Origin: Geodermatophilus bullaregiensis
GTDB taxonomy: Bacteria; Actinomycetota; Actinomycetes; Mycobacteriales; Geodermatophilaceae
Length of the DNA: 64,000 bases
Assembly: GCF_016907675.1 (NCBI RefSeq)
Contig: NZ_JAFBCJ010000001.1
Span: 4,588,001-4,652,000, forward strand
Direction of reading: 5' to 3'
Shown piece by piece: positions 8,267 through 19,146 of the stretch. Both the position numbers and the translations under genes were made by a program. Below the pieces are notes generated by a model. The model saw only the letters and a list, made by a program, of their open reading frames with translations. It was not told the origin of the DNA and did not search any database. Within the stretch, counting starts at the first letter, position 1. Each line of letters opens with the position of its first letter.

Positions 8267-8273
8267 CCTCCCC

Positions 8274-8300
8274 GGCTCCCGTCCGTCCGGGCCGGGAGCC
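8274..8300 (+). terminator. Possible weak terminator hairpin
   Basis: An 8-bp stem (8274-8281 with 8293-8300) around an 11-base loop, eight bases after the SDR stop codon. Short stem and no U tract, so the call is tentative. Confidence 0.4.
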
Positions 8301-8347
8301 AGGGGGCCGGCGGGATTCCGGTCGGCCCGCCCGGGTACCCGCTGCTC

Positions 8348-9289
8348 ATGCGACTCCTCCTCACCGGCGCGTCCGGGTTCGTGGGCGGCCGGCTCGCGCC
8401 GGCCCTGGTGAAGGCGGGCCACGACGTGCGCGCCATGACCCGCCGGCCGGACGACTACGGCGGCGCCGGCACGCCGGTGGCCGGCGACGTCACCGACGAG
8501 GCGTCGCTGCGGCAGGCGCTGCGCGGCTGCGAGGCCGCGTACTACCTGGTGCACTCCCTCGGCGACGCCGACTTCCAGCGCAAGGACGCCGGTGCCGCGC
8601 GGACCTTCGCCCGCGCCGCCGCCGACGCCGGCGTCGAGCGGATCGTCTACCTCGGCGGCCTGGGCCGCGACGGCGACGACCTCTCCGCGCACCTGCGCAG
8701 CCGCCGTGAGGTGGAGCGGCTGCTCGCCTCGACGGGGGTCCCGGTCACCACGCTGCGCGCGGGCATCGTCGTCGGGCACGGGGGCGTCTCCTGGGAGATG
8801 ACCCGCCAGCTCGTGGCGCACCTGCCGGCGATGGTCACCCCGCGCTGGGTGCACACCCGCACGCAGCCGATCGCCGTCGCCGACGTCGTCCGCTACCTGG
8901 TGGGCGTCCTCGAGGCGCCCGACGCCAGGGGCCGGGCGTTCGAGGTCGGTGGCCCCGAGGTGCTCACCTACCTCGAGATGCTCAGCCGGGTCGCCGACAT
9001 CCAGGGCAGGCACCTGTTCGTCGTCCCCGTGCCGCTGCTGACGCCGAGCCTGTCCTCGCGCTGGCTGGCGCTGGTCACCGACGTCGACGTGACCACCGGC
9101 CGCTCGCTGGTCGACTCGATGATCAACGAGGTGGTCGTCACCGACGACGCGATCCGCACGGTGGTGCCCTTCGAGCCGATGGGTTACGACGAGATGGTGC
9201 TGGTGGCGCTGGGCGAGCGGGCCGCCGACCGCCGGCGCGCGGACCGCGCCCGCCGCGCCGGCCTGCTCGCCCGCGGCGCCCGCTCGTGA
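8348..9289 (+). CDS. NAD(P)-binding epimerase/NmrA-like (atypical SDR) protein
   Basis: A 313-residue protein of the extended/atypical SDR superfamily. It starts with a Rossmann motif TGASGFVGGRL, has the YYLVHSLG and ERIVYLGGLG strands found in actinobacterial NAD(P)H-binding proteins next to DUF2867-type genes, and a downstream PRWVHTRTQPIAVADV segment. The classical YxxxK catalytic pair is not evident, so it may be a sensor or a non-canonical reductase. The ATG at 8348 is preceded by TACCCG six bases upstream, resembling a leaderless arrangement with an imperfect -10. The next gene overlaps its stop by four bases, implying translational coupling. Confidence 0.8.
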   Translation: MRLLLTGASGFVGGRLAPALVKAGHDVRAMTRRPDDYGGAGTPVAGDVTDEASLRQALRGCEAAYYLVHSLGDADFQRKDAGAARTFARAAADAGVERIVYLGGLGRDGDDLSAHLRSRREVERLLASTGVPVTTLRAGIVVGHGGVSWEMTRQLVAHLPAMVTPRWVHTRTQPIAVADVVRYLVGVLEAPDARGRAFEVGGPEVLTYLEMLSRVADIQGRHLFVVPVPLLTPSLSSRWLALVTDVDVTTGRSLVDSMINEVVVTDDAIRTVVPFEPMGYDEMVLVALGERAADRRRADRARRAGLLARGARS

Positions 9290-10050
9290 GCCGACGGCAC
9301 CGGGGTCTGCTGACGCGAGCGGCCGACCGGCTGCCGGACTGGCTGGTCGAGCCGGTCCCGCGGGACCACCGCGAGACCGACGCGGCCTTCCGCCGTCGTC
9401 GGCGGGTGACCGCGGGCGTGGCGCTGGGGGGTGCCGGGCTGCTCGGGGTCTCGCTGTCGACGAGGCCCGGCTCGCCGGCCTTCTACGGCCTCACGCTGGC
9501 GGTGGCCGGCACCTGGGTCGCCGGTGGCCTGGCCTCGGGGCCGCTGCACCTGGGCTGGATGCTCACGCCCGGCCACCAGCTGCGCCGCCCCGTGGTGACG
9601 CCGGTGGTCACCGGGGCCGGCGCCTTCGGCGTCTTCTACGGCGCGGCCCTGGTGGCCCGCCGGGTCCCCGTCCTCGACCGGTCGATCACCAGGGTCATGC
9701 GCTACGCCCACCAGGGCTCGACCCCCCTGGTGGCGACGACGGCGCTGGCCAACGGCGTGGCCGAGGAGGTCTTCTTCCGCGGCGCGCTGTACGCCGCCAT
9801 CGGCGCCGACCGCCCGGTGCTCACCTCGACCGCGGTCTACGCCCTGGCCACCGCGGCCACCCGCAACCCGGCCCTGCTGCTCGCCTCGCTGGTCATGGGG
9901 GCGCTGTTCGGGGTCCAGCGGCGGGTCACCGGCGGCATCCAGGCCCCGGTGCTCACCCACGTCACCTGGTCGGCGCTGATGCTGCGGTTCCTGCCCCCGC
10001 TGTTCGCCGACCGCACCGACGTGCGCGACCCGCGCCCCGCGGCCGCCTGA
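9286..10050 (+). CDS. CPBP family intramembrane metalloprotease
   Basis: A 254-residue polytopic membrane protein of the CPBP (Abi/CAAX protease-like) family. About five or six hydrophobic segments are seen. The signature EExxxR is EEVFFR at residues 160-165 and a downstream His motif is THVTWS (H225), both predicted metal-site residues of this family. Family members cleave prenylated or other membrane substrates, or serve in bacteriocin immunity; the target here is unknown. The GTG start overlaps the previous stop codon (GTGA), so it is probably co-translated with the NAD(P)-binding protein. It converges with the metallo-hydrolase gene, only six bases away. Confidence 0.85.
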   Translation: MSRRHRGLLTRAADRLPDWLVEPVPRDHRETDAAFRRRRRVTAGVALGGAGLLGVSLSTRPGSPAFYGLTLAVAGTWVAGGLASGPLHLGWMLTPGHQLRRPVVTPVVTGAGAFGVFYGAALVARRVPVLDRSITRVMRYAHQGSTPLVATTALANGVAEEVFFRGALYAAIGADRPVLTSTAVYALATAATRNPALLLASLVMGALFGVQRRVTGGIQAPVLTHVTWSALMLRFLPPLFADRTDVRDPRPAAA

Positions 10051-10056
10051 CGGCTC

Positions 10057-10713
10057 TCACCACCCCCGGTCGCGCCACTCCCCGAGGTGCGGGCGCTCGG
10101 TCCCGAGCGTGGTGTCCTTCCCGTGGCCCGGGTAGACCCACGTGTCGTCGGGCAGGACGGCGAACAGCCGCTGCTCGACGTCCTCGACCAGGCTGGCGAA
10201 GTCCTCGGGCGACCAGGTCTTCCCGACGCCGCCGGGGAACAGGCTGTCGCCGGTGAACACGTGCGTGCCGGCGTCGCCCGGGCCGCGCCAGACCAGCGCG
10301 ATGCTGCCCGGGGTGTGCCCGCGCAGGTGCACCACCTCGAGCACCTGCTCGCCGACGGCGACCGTGTCGCCGTGCGCCACCGTGCGGTCCACCGGCACCG
10401 GCAGGTCGCCGGCGTCGGCGGCGTGCGCGACGGTCCGCGCGCCGGTGGCCGAGACGACGTCGGGCAGGGCGCGGTGGTGGTCCCAGTGCCCGTGCGTGGT
10501 GACGACGGTGCGCAGGTCGGCGTCGCCGACCAGGGCACGCAGCGTCTCCGGCTCCGCGGCGGCGTCGACCAGCAGCGCCTGCCCGGTCGCGGTGCACCGC
10601 AGCAGGTAGGCGTTGTTGGCCATCTCGCTGACCGCGACCTTGCCGACGGTCAGCCCGGGCAGCTCCCGGACGTCGGCCGGACCGCCCACCTCGACGTCGC
10701 CGGTGTAGCTCAT
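10057..10713 (-). CDS. Metallo-beta-lactamase-fold hydrolase (glyoxalase II-like)
   Basis: A 218-residue MBL-fold protein. The metal motif HxHxDH is present as HGHWDHH (residues 74-80), followed by the His ligand in RGHTPGS, the Asp ligand in FTGDSLF and the last His in YPGHGKDTTLG. Such small proteins include glyoxalase II and thioesterase-like enzymes; the GHTPGS and GHG motifs favour a glyoxalase-II-like thiolester hydrolase, but substrate is unproven. ATG at 10713 follows a GGAGG ribosome site. It is transcribed divergently from the amidase gene; an MBL gene beside uvrA is a familiar actinobacterial arrangement. Confidence 0.85.
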   Translation of the reverse strand: MSYTGDVEVGGPADVRELPGLTVGKVAVSEMANNAYLLRCTATGQALLVDAAAEPETLRALVGDADLRTVVTTHGHWDHHRALPDVVSATGARTVAHAADAGDLPVPVDRTVAHGDTVAVGEQVLEVVHLRGHTPGSIALVWRGPGDAGTHVFTGDSLFPGGVGKTWSPEDFASLVEDVEQRLFAVLPDDTWVYPGHGKDTTLGTERPHLGEWRDRGW

Positions 10714-10748
10714 CGGGCCTCCGTTCGAGATCTGTCGGCCACCGCGGA

Positions 10749-10754
10749 TACGGT
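10749..10754 (+). promoter_or_regulatory. -10 element for a leaderless amidase mRNA
   Basis: TACGGT with exactly six bases to the ATG at 10761, so the predicted +1 is the start codon itself. No ribosome binding site precedes the ATG. Confidence 0.5.
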
Positions 10755-10760
10755 CGCCGC

Positions 10761-12167
10761 ATGGACGCTAGCGGAGGTCCCGGCGGCGCCCGGGTCGTCG
10801 GTCTGCCGGCCACCGAGATCGCCGCGCGGGTGCGGTCCGGCGAGCTCTCCGCCGTCGCGGTGGTGCGCGCCCACCTGGCCCACCTCGCCGACGTCGAGCC
10901 GCGGATCGGGGCGTTCCGGGTGGTCCGCGCCGAGGCGGCCCTGGCCGAGGCGGCGGCGGTGGACGCCGCGCCCGACCGGTCGTCGCTGCCGCTGGCCGGC
11001 GTCCCGGTCGCGGTCAAGGACAACATCGCCGTGACGGGGGAGACGCCCACCGGGGGCTCCCCGGCCTGCCCGGCGGCGCCCGCGTCCGAGGACCACCCCG
11101 TCGTATCCCGCGTGCGCGCGGCCGGCGCCGTCGTCCTCGGGATCACGCGCATGCCGGAGCTCGGCCTCTACGCCGCCACCGACGCCCCCGGCGCCGTCAG
11201 CCGCAACCCGTGGGACACCGCGCGGTCCCCGGCGGGCAGCTCCGGGGGCAGCGCCGCCGCGGTCGCCGCCGGCGTCGTCCCCCTCGCGCTCGGCAACGAC
11301 GGCATGGGGTCGCTGCGGCTGCCCGCCGCGGCGTGCGGGCTGGTGACGCTCAAGCCGGGCCGCGGCGTGGTCCCCACCCTCCCCGACGACTGGTCCGGCA
11401 TGGTCGAGAACGGGGTCCTGGCCACGACCGTGGCCGATCTCGCGCTGGCCACCTCGCTGCTCGCGGGGGAGCGGCCCGGCCCTCCCGCCGCGCCCGCCGG
11501 CCCGCTGCGGATCGCCGTGGCCACCGCCCCGCTGGTGCCCGGCGTCCCCACCGACGGCCCGGCACGGGCGGCGGTCGAGGCGGTCGCCGCCGAACTGCGG
11601 TCGGCCGGGCACACCGTCGTCCGACGGCGGCTGGTCGTGCCGCCGGGAGCGGCCGGCGGCACGCTCGCCCGGTGGCTGGCCGGCGCCGACTCCGGCGCCG
11701 ACGCCCTGGGGGTCGACCGGGCGGCACTGCAGCCGCGCAGCCGGGCGCACGCACGGATCGGCCGGCTGGTCCGCCGGGCCGGCCTGGTGCGGCCGCGGAC
11801 GGCGGAGCGGTTCCGTCGGCGGATGACCGCGTTCTTCTCCGACGTCGACCTGCTGCTCACGCCGGTGACCACCGGGCCGCCCCTGCCGGCCCGGCCCTGG
11901 CACGAGCGGTCGTTCACCTCCAACGTCTGGGCCAACGCGCGGTGGGCGCCGTGGACGCCGCCGTGGAACCTGGCCGGCCTGCCCGCGCTGGTCCTGCCCG
12001 CCGGGACGCGCGCCGAGGGGCACCCCCTGGCGGTCCACATCGCCGGCCCCCCGGGCAGCGAGACGCGACTACTCTGGCTGGCCGGGGAGCTGGAGCGCCG
12101 GCAGCCCTGGCGTCGTCACGCGCCGGTCTTCGACCCCGCCGGGGCGCCGTCCCCGGCTTCCGTCTGA
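10761..12167 (+). CDS. Amidase (amidase-signature family)
   Basis: A 468-residue amidase-signature hydrolase. The Ser-cisSer-Lys triad is visible: Lys86 in VAVKDN, the cis-Ser in AGSSGGS, and the nucleophile Ser184 in GNDGMGSLRLP, matching the family pattern S-[LIVM]-R-x-P. Such enzymes hydrolyse aliphatic or aryl amides; GatA is related, but there is no gatB/gatC nearby, so it is not assigned to tRNA transamidation. No signal peptide, hence cytoplasmic. It begins as a probable leaderless message and ends 136 bases before uvrA. Confidence 0.85.
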   Translation: MDASGGPGGARVVGLPATEIAARVRSGELSAVAVVRAHLAHLADVEPRIGAFRVVRAEAALAEAAAVDAAPDRSSLPLAGVPVAVKDNIAVTGETPTGGSPACPAAPASEDHPVVSRVRAAGAVVLGITRMPELGLYAATDAPGAVSRNPWDTARSPAGSSGGSAAAVAAGVVPLALGNDGMGSLRLPAAACGLVTLKPGRGVVPTLPDDWSGMVENGVLATTVADLALATSLLAGERPGPPAAPAGPLRIAVATAPLVPGVPTDGPARAAVEAVAAELRSAGHTVVRRRLVVPPGAAGGTLARWLAGADSGADALGVDRAALQPRSRAHARIGRLVRRAGLVRPRTAERFRRRMTAFFSDVDLLLTPVTTGPPLPARPWHERSFTSNVWANARWAPWTPPWNLAGLPALVLPAGTRAEGHPLAVHIAGPPGSETRLLWLAGELERRQPWRRHAPVFDPAGAPSPASV

Positions 12168-12303
12168 GCTGCCGCCACACGGCAACGTCGCCGTCGTCAC
12201 GGATTGCGCCCGGACGGTGACGGCGTTGCGCGCATCGACACCTCGACACCTCCACCGCGGGCCCGGCGAGACCGGCCGGCCCGGCTGACCGACAGGGATC
12301 ACA

Positions 12304-15201
<2,898 letters not shown>

Positions 15202-15208
15202 ACACCGC

Positions 15209-15247
15209 CTCGGCGCCGGTCCCGGGGGTCCCGGGGCCGGCGCCGAG
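15209..15247 (+). terminator. Hairpin terminator after uvrA
   Basis: An 11-bp perfect stem (15209-15219 with 15237-15247) extended inward by a T-G wobble and three G-C pairs. It begins eight bases after the stop codon and faces the convergent copC-like remnant, so it may act in both directions. Confidence 0.65.
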
Positions 15248-15263
15248 CCGTGTCCGGGGGACG

Positions 15264-15731
15264 TCAGCGGCGCGGCCTGCGACGCAGCGCCAGCGCGGCG
15301 GCGACCACCACCGCAACCGCGACGGCGACGGCCGGCACCCAGCCCGGCAGCCCGCCCGCGCTCTCGGCGGACGCCGCGTCGGTCCCCGTCCCGGGGTCGG
15401 TGGCGGTGGTCGCGTCCCCGGCCGGGGTCGGCTCGGCAGCGTCGGAGACCGCTGCGGACGGCGGAGCCGACGTCGGGGGCATGTGGGCGACGGGCGCGGT
15501 GAGCGCGGCGCCGTCGTGCGCCACGGGCCCGGCCCCGACGGGCGCACCGTCGGGGCCGGACACGGTGACCTCACCGCCGAGGATGCTCGCGGTGGAGGTG
15601 AGCACGACCGCCTGCGGGGTGGTCGTCACGGTGCTGTCGGCGGCGGGCTCGGTGGCGCAGGCCTCCGCCGTCGAGGGGTGGGACCAGCGCCCCTGACCGT
15701 CCCGCGAGCCGCCCGCGCCGTCGTTCAGCAA
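15264..15731 (-). pseudogene. CopC-like gene remnant lacking signal peptide and domain core
   Basis: The frame encodes about 155 residues. Residues about 30-70 (EPAADSTVTTTPQAVVL, then VTVSGPDGAPV) resemble the first strands of CopC, the secreted copper-binding domain. The usual start with signal peptide and N-terminal copper His is missing, as is the later strand region with the SADGHPV-type motif. What remains is an Ala/Thr/Pro-rich linker, a C-terminal membrane helix (WVPAVAVAVAVVVAAALAL) and an Arg tail, as in actinobacterial membrane-anchored CopC proteins. The only upstream start is a TTG overlapping the end of the HNH gene, without a ribosome site. I infer a damaged copC-type gene; a small real membrane-anchored protein is the alternative. 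Confidence 0.45.
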
Positions 15732-17743
15732 GGCGGTGGGCTGGTCCCGGCGGTGAGGCCCGTGGGGGTGGTGACGGTCAGGGTGCCGTCGGGGGCGAGT
15801 TCGTGGGTCCAGCCGGGTGCCTGGTGCTTGCCGCGGTGGTGGCGGGTGCAGAAGCCGACGAGGTTGGCGGCGCAGGTGTCGCCGTGCGGCCAGGCGATCA
15901 GGTGGTCGAGCTCGCCGCCGTGGGGCACGGGGCGGCGGCAGCCGGGGAAGCGGCAGCGGCGGTCGCGGGCGCGGACGTGCCGGTCCAGCGCTGCCGCGGG
16001 CCGGTAGCCGTCGGTCGGTCCGGGGGTGCCCAGGCCGGGGCGGCCGGTGAGGTCGTGGTCGCAGGTCTCCGGCCGGCGTCGGCAGGCAGGTGCGCCGCAG
16101 GTGCCGGTGCGGCGCATCGCGGGCAGGTCGGTGAGGCAGAGCAGCGCGCCGCTGACCGCGGAGGTGAGGGCGATGCGGGGCCGGTCGGTCAGCCCGCCTC
16201 CGCCCGTGGCGCCCAGCAGGGCGGCCAGGGTGTCCCGCGCCTCGTCGGTGGCCGCGCGCAGGGCGCTCAGGGCGTCGGGTGCGGTGCTGACCCGCCCGCC
16301 GGCACTCGCCTGGAACGCCGCTTCGTCGGCGGCTGCGGCAGCCTCGGCGGTGCGCACCACCCGACGGGCGCGGCCGAGTGCCTGCTGGGCGGCGAGCACG
16401 GCGGTGCCGGCGTCGTCGACGGCCCGGTCAGCGCGCACCCACCAGCCCTCGGACACGTCACCGGCCGGTGCCGCCGGTGTCAAAGCGGGCTCGGAGGAGT
16501 CGGATGCTGGTTGGTCGCCGTCATCGCGGTCGTCGGTCGGTGGGCCACAGCAGCCCTCCGGCGGCCGGTCGTCGCACGGCTCGTCGTCGAACTCGCCGGC
16601 CAGGATGCGGTCCTCGAACTGCGCCGACCAGCGGGCGAGGTCCTCCTGCTCGGCCAGGAGAGCGCGCAGCTCCGCCGAGGCCGCCTCATCGGCGGCTGCC
16701 TCGTCGGCGACGATCGGGTCGGCGGCGGTCTCGTCGACGGCGGGGTCGTTGGCGGAAGACGCGTTGGTGGCGGTCCCATCGGCGCAAGGCGCGCCGGCGG
16801 CCCGGTCGGTGAGAGTGACCTGGCCACCGGACAGCGCGGCGAGCAGCGCCCGCACCATCTCCGCGGGCACGAGCTGCCCGTCGATCTCGCACGGTGCGTC
16901 CCCGCCCAGCAGCGCCCCGGCCGGCGCCAGCACGGTCAGCGTCACCTGCACCGGCGGCAGGGCGGACTCACCGGGGCGCAGCACCAGGTCCAGCAGGCAG
17001 TCGGCCATCCTCTGCCCCCGGGTGCGCCCATCGCGGGGCAGCGCGTCGGCGTAGGCACCCAACGCCTGGATCAGCGCCCGCGCCTCCGGCGTGGTCAGCA
17101 GCGCCGTCAGCACGCTCATGCCGTCCACCCGGTCCGGGCGCACCTCGATGCCGCGCCGGCGCACCGCCCGGGCCAGCTCGTCGGCCGCGTTCCGGGCGTT
17201 GCGGCGCAGCACCTCCCGCCGCGCCTCGTCGCTCAGCTGCGCCGGGGTGGTCACCCCGCGTGCGGCCACCCAGGTCAGCAGCACCCGCTCCACCTCCGCC
17301 CGCAGGCCGTCATCGGCGATGGGGGCGACCTTGTCCAGCAGGCACCCCAGGAGCCCGGGGTGCAGCAACCCGGCCTCCAGTGCATCGAGGGTGGCCGGCA
17401 GCCGGTGCACCAGCGTCAGGGACCGCTCCAGCAGCGCCTCGGCGGCCTGCTCGCTGATCGACAGCGCCACCGTCAGCTCCTGAGCCGCCCACTCGCTCAC
17501 CGCCCGCAGCACCTCCGACCTCGAGGCCCACCGCTCGGCCGACATCGCCCCCGGCTCACCCGGAGCCCGGTCGGCCGACGCCGGCCGGGACACCGCGAAC
17601 GCCGCCACCGCCCGCGCCTGGAGCGCGGTCTGCCGGGACACCTCCCGCCAGGCGGTCTTTACCGCCCCCAGCGGACCGGACGCCAGCCCGACCGGCGGTG
17701 CGCCCACCGGAGCGGTCAGCACGTCGTCCACGCATTCGATCAT
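15725..17743 (-). CDS. DUF222/HNH endonuclease family protein (13E12-like)
   Basis: A 672-residue actinobacterial DUF222-HNH protein, the family of the mycobacterial 13E12 repeat proteins. The N-terminal 400 or so residues are helical DUF222 sequence (ALSISEQAAEALLERS, LSDEARREVLRRNARNAA). A long acidic Ala/Asp linker follows (about 330-420). The C-terminal HNH nuclease has zinc cysteines C597 and C602, the LDHLIAW motif (D613, H614), N627 and the CTRHHRGKH end. DNA cleavage is expected; biological target unknown. ATG at 17743 is chosen because it opens the family-like sequence; there is no ribosome site, suggesting a leaderless start. A LexA-type box covers the start codon, so induction by DNA damage is likely. 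The gene abuts the copC remnant. Confidence 0.85.
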   Translation of the reverse strand: MIECVDDVLTAPVGAPPVGLASGPLGAVKTAWREVSRQTALQARAVAAFAVSRPASADRAPGEPGAMSAERWASRSEVLRAVSEWAAQELTVALSISEQAAEALLERSLTLVHRLPATLDALEAGLLHPGLLGCLLDKVAPIADDGLRAEVERVLLTWVAARGVTTPAQLSDEARREVLRRNARNAADELARAVRRRGIEVRPDRVDGMSVLTALLTTPEARALIQALGAYADALPRDGRTRGQRMADCLLDLVLRPGESALPPVQVTLTVLAPAGALLGGDAPCEIDGQLVPAEMVRALLAALSGGQVTLTDRAAGAPCADGTATNASSANDPAVDETAADPIVADEAAADEAASAELRALLAEQEDLARWSAQFEDRILAGEFDDEPCDDRPPEGCCGPPTDDRDDGDQPASDSSEPALTPAAPAGDVSEGWWVRADRAVDDAGTAVLAAQQALGRARRVVRTAEAAAAADEAAFQASAGGRVSTAPDALSALRAATDEARDTLAALLGATGGGGLTDRPRIALTSAVSGALLCLTDLPAMRRTGTCGAPACRRRPETCDHDLTGRPGLGTPGPTDGYRPAAALDRHVRARDRRCRFPGCRRPVPHGGELDHLIAWPHGDTCAANLVGFCTRHHRGKHQAPGWTHELAPDGTLTVTTPTGLTAGTSPPPC

Positions 17744-17751
17744 ACGTTCGA
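17736..17751 (-). promoter_or_regulatory. Actinobacterial SOS box (LexA site) over the HNH start codon
   Basis: Read on the minus strand the site is TCGAACGTATGATCGA, against the mycobacterial consensus TCGAAC-N4-GTTCGA: the left half is perfect and the right half has one mismatch. The ATG start codon lies inside the spacer. LexA control of 13E12-type genes is established in Mycobacterium tuberculosis. Confidence 0.75.
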
Positions 17752-17756
17752 ACGCG

Positions 17757-18134
17757 GTGACGCGCACCACTCGGGCGAGGAATGCGCAGGTCAGGAGGGG
17801 TGCGCGACGGCCGAGCCGGGAGGTGCAGTGCCGTGCTCGGCTACGAGAGGGAGGAGGTCCCACGGGTCCGGTAGCACTGCGCGCACTGACCATCCCGGGG
17901 TTCGTCGTGCCGGCGGTGGACGAGCGGGTGGCGTCCGGCCTGCACCGCACCGACCCGCTGCGCGGCCGCAGGCGGTGCGTGGTCTCGGCCGTCGGCGCGG
18001 ACGTGTCGTCCGCGGCGCTGGGACCCGGCCGTGCGGTCGACAGCGACCAGCGCCGGGTGAGCGAGCTGCTCCGGGAGGGCGAGACCGACGGCGCCCCGCC
18101 GCACACCCGGTTCGCTGCGATGCTGCCCCGGTGA
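17757..18134 (+). CDS. Unrecognised small ORF before the AraC gene
   Basis: This fills the 387-base stretch between the HNH start and the AraC gene. The open frame could give up to 125 residues and stops in a GTGA overlap with the AraC start, a pattern typical of real coupled genes. The last 80 codons have almost only G or C in third position, as in true genes here, while the first 35 are Arg-rich and unconvincing. A strong AGGGAGGAGG at about 17848-17857 has no in-frame start codon at proper distance. No domain is recognised. It may be the remains of a gene cut when the HNH gene arrived (inference). Confidence 0.3.
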   Translation: MTRTTRARNAQVRRGARRPSREVQCRARLREGGGPTGPVALRALTIPGFVVPAVDERVASGLHRTDPLRGRRRCVVSAVGADVSSAALGPGRAVDSDQRRVSELLREGETDGAPPHTRFAAMLPR

Positions 18135-18565
18135 GCCGGGCGAGCGAGGACTCCAACCGTCGCATGCTGCGGGCACGGGACGAGATGGACCGCTCCTACG
18201 CCGAACCGCTCGACGTCCCCACGCTGGCCCGGATCGCGCACGTGTCCGAGGCGCACTTCATCCGCACCTTCCGGGCGACCTTCGGCGAGACGCCGCACCG
18301 GTACCTGCAGCGCCGCCGGGTGGAGCGGGCGATGTGGCTGCTCCGCAGCACCGACCGGTCGGTGACCGACGTCTGCATGTCGGTCGGCTTCTCCAGTCTC
18401 GGCACCTTCAGCCGGGTGTTCGCCGAGGTCGTGGGGGAGCCGCCGAGCGCGTACCGCCGCCGCGGGCCGCTGGCGGCCGTGCCCAGCTGCTTCGGGATGC
18501 GGTGGCTGAGACCGAGCGAGCACAGCGCAGGAACGGAGAAGCCCGGCGAGGTCCCGGCGCCCTAG
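18131..18565 (+). CDS. AraC family transcriptional regulator (DNA-binding domain only)
   Basis: A 144-residue protein that is essentially one AraC-type double helix-turn-helix. The first HTH spans about 20-50 (LDVPTLARIAHVSEAHFIRTF); the second about 70-110 ends with the family signature VGFSSLGTFSRVFAEVVGEPPSAYR. There is no ligand-binding cupin domain, so it is a short AraC form. GTG at 18131 overlaps the preceding TGA. It lies ten bases upstream of a VOC-family gene; AraC-VOC pairs are common in actinobacteria and the regulator may control that neighbour (inference). Its TAG stop is part of the downstream -10 candidate. Confidence 0.85.
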   Translation: MSRASEDSNRRMLRARDEMDRSYAEPLDVPTLARIAHVSEAHFIRTFRATFGETPHRYLQRRRVERAMWLLRSTDRSVTDVCMSVGFSSLGTFSRVFAEVVGEPPSAYRRRGPLAAVPSCFGMRWLRPSEHSAGTEKPGEVPAP

Positions 18566-18568
18566 CGT
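18563..18568 (+). promoter_or_regulatory. Putative -10 for the VOC gene, overlapping a stop codon
   Basis: TAGCGT begins with the AraC gene's TAG stop. Seven bases separate it from the GTG at 18576, and no ribosome site precedes that GTG, suggesting a nearly leaderless start. No -35 is apparent. Confidence 0.35.
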
Positions 18569-18575
18569 CCGACGC

Positions 18576-18998
18576 GTGCTGAACACCATCTCGATCACGC
18601 AGATCTACGTCCTCGACCAGGACCGGGCGCTCGACTTCTACGTGGGCAAGCTCGGCTTCGAGGTCAAGACCGACCAGCAGTTCGGGCCGATGCGCTTCCT
18701 CACCGTCGCCCTGCCCTCCGACCCCGGCCACGCGGTGCTGCTGGAGCTGCCTGCCCCGCCCTCGGTCAGCCCGGAGCTGGCCGAGCAGGTGCGCGACCTG
18801 GTCACCCGGGGTGCCGGGGGCGGCCACCTGTTCTTCACCACGGACGACGCGCACAAGACCCACGCCGCGCTGCGGGAGAAGGGCGTGGACGTGCCCGAGG
18901 AACCGGTCGTGCAGCCCTACGGCATCGACTTCGGCTTCCGCGACCCGTTCGGCAACTCGATCCGCGTCGCCCAGATGACCCCGCAGCCCTCCACCTGA
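18576..18998 (+). CDS. VOC family (glyoxalase/bleomycin-resistance-like) protein
   Basis: A 140-residue vicinal-oxygen-chelate protein with the paired beta-alpha-beta-beta-beta modules of glyoxalase I and dioxygenases. Family marks: ITQIYVLDQDRALDFYVGKLGFEV at the start (first half), GGHLFFTTDD with a probable metal His, and FGFRDPFGNSIRVAQ at the end. Function within the family (glyoxalase, antibiotic binding, dioxygenase) cannot be told. It follows the AraC regulator by ten bases, implying linked expression. Confidence 0.85.
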   Translation: MLNTISITQIYVLDQDRALDFYVGKLGFEVKTDQQFGPMRFLTVALPSDPGHAVLLELPAPPSVSPELAEQVRDLVTRGAGGGHLFFTTDDAHKTHAALREKGVDVPEEPVVQPYGIDFGFRDPFGNSIRVAQMTPQPST

Positions 18999-19054
18999 TG
19001 CGCTCGGAGCCCGGCTCCCGGCCGCGCCGGCGCCGTCCCTGGAGGGGTACCTGC

Positions 19055-19084
19055 TTGAGCGGATACGGGGACGGGCCGTATCGT
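19055..19084 (+). promoter_or_regulatory. Promoter of the small membrane protein gene
   Basis: TTGAGC (19055-19060), an 18-base spacer and TATCGT (19079-19084). The +1 falls at about 19090-19091, coinciding with a GTG codon in frame with the downstream gene. Confidence 0.55.
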
Positions 19085-19146
19085 CCGCTGTGACGGACGT
19101 CACGCCGCCGTCGCGGTGTGGCGGGTGCCCGATGGAGGAGACGCCC

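Noticed and set aside
10713-10728. SOS-box-like TCGGGC-N4-GTTCGA between the metallo-hydrolase and the amidase
   Set aside because: The right half is perfect but the left half has two mismatches at inner positions, and the site overlaps the ribosome region of the minus-strand gene; not called a LexA site.
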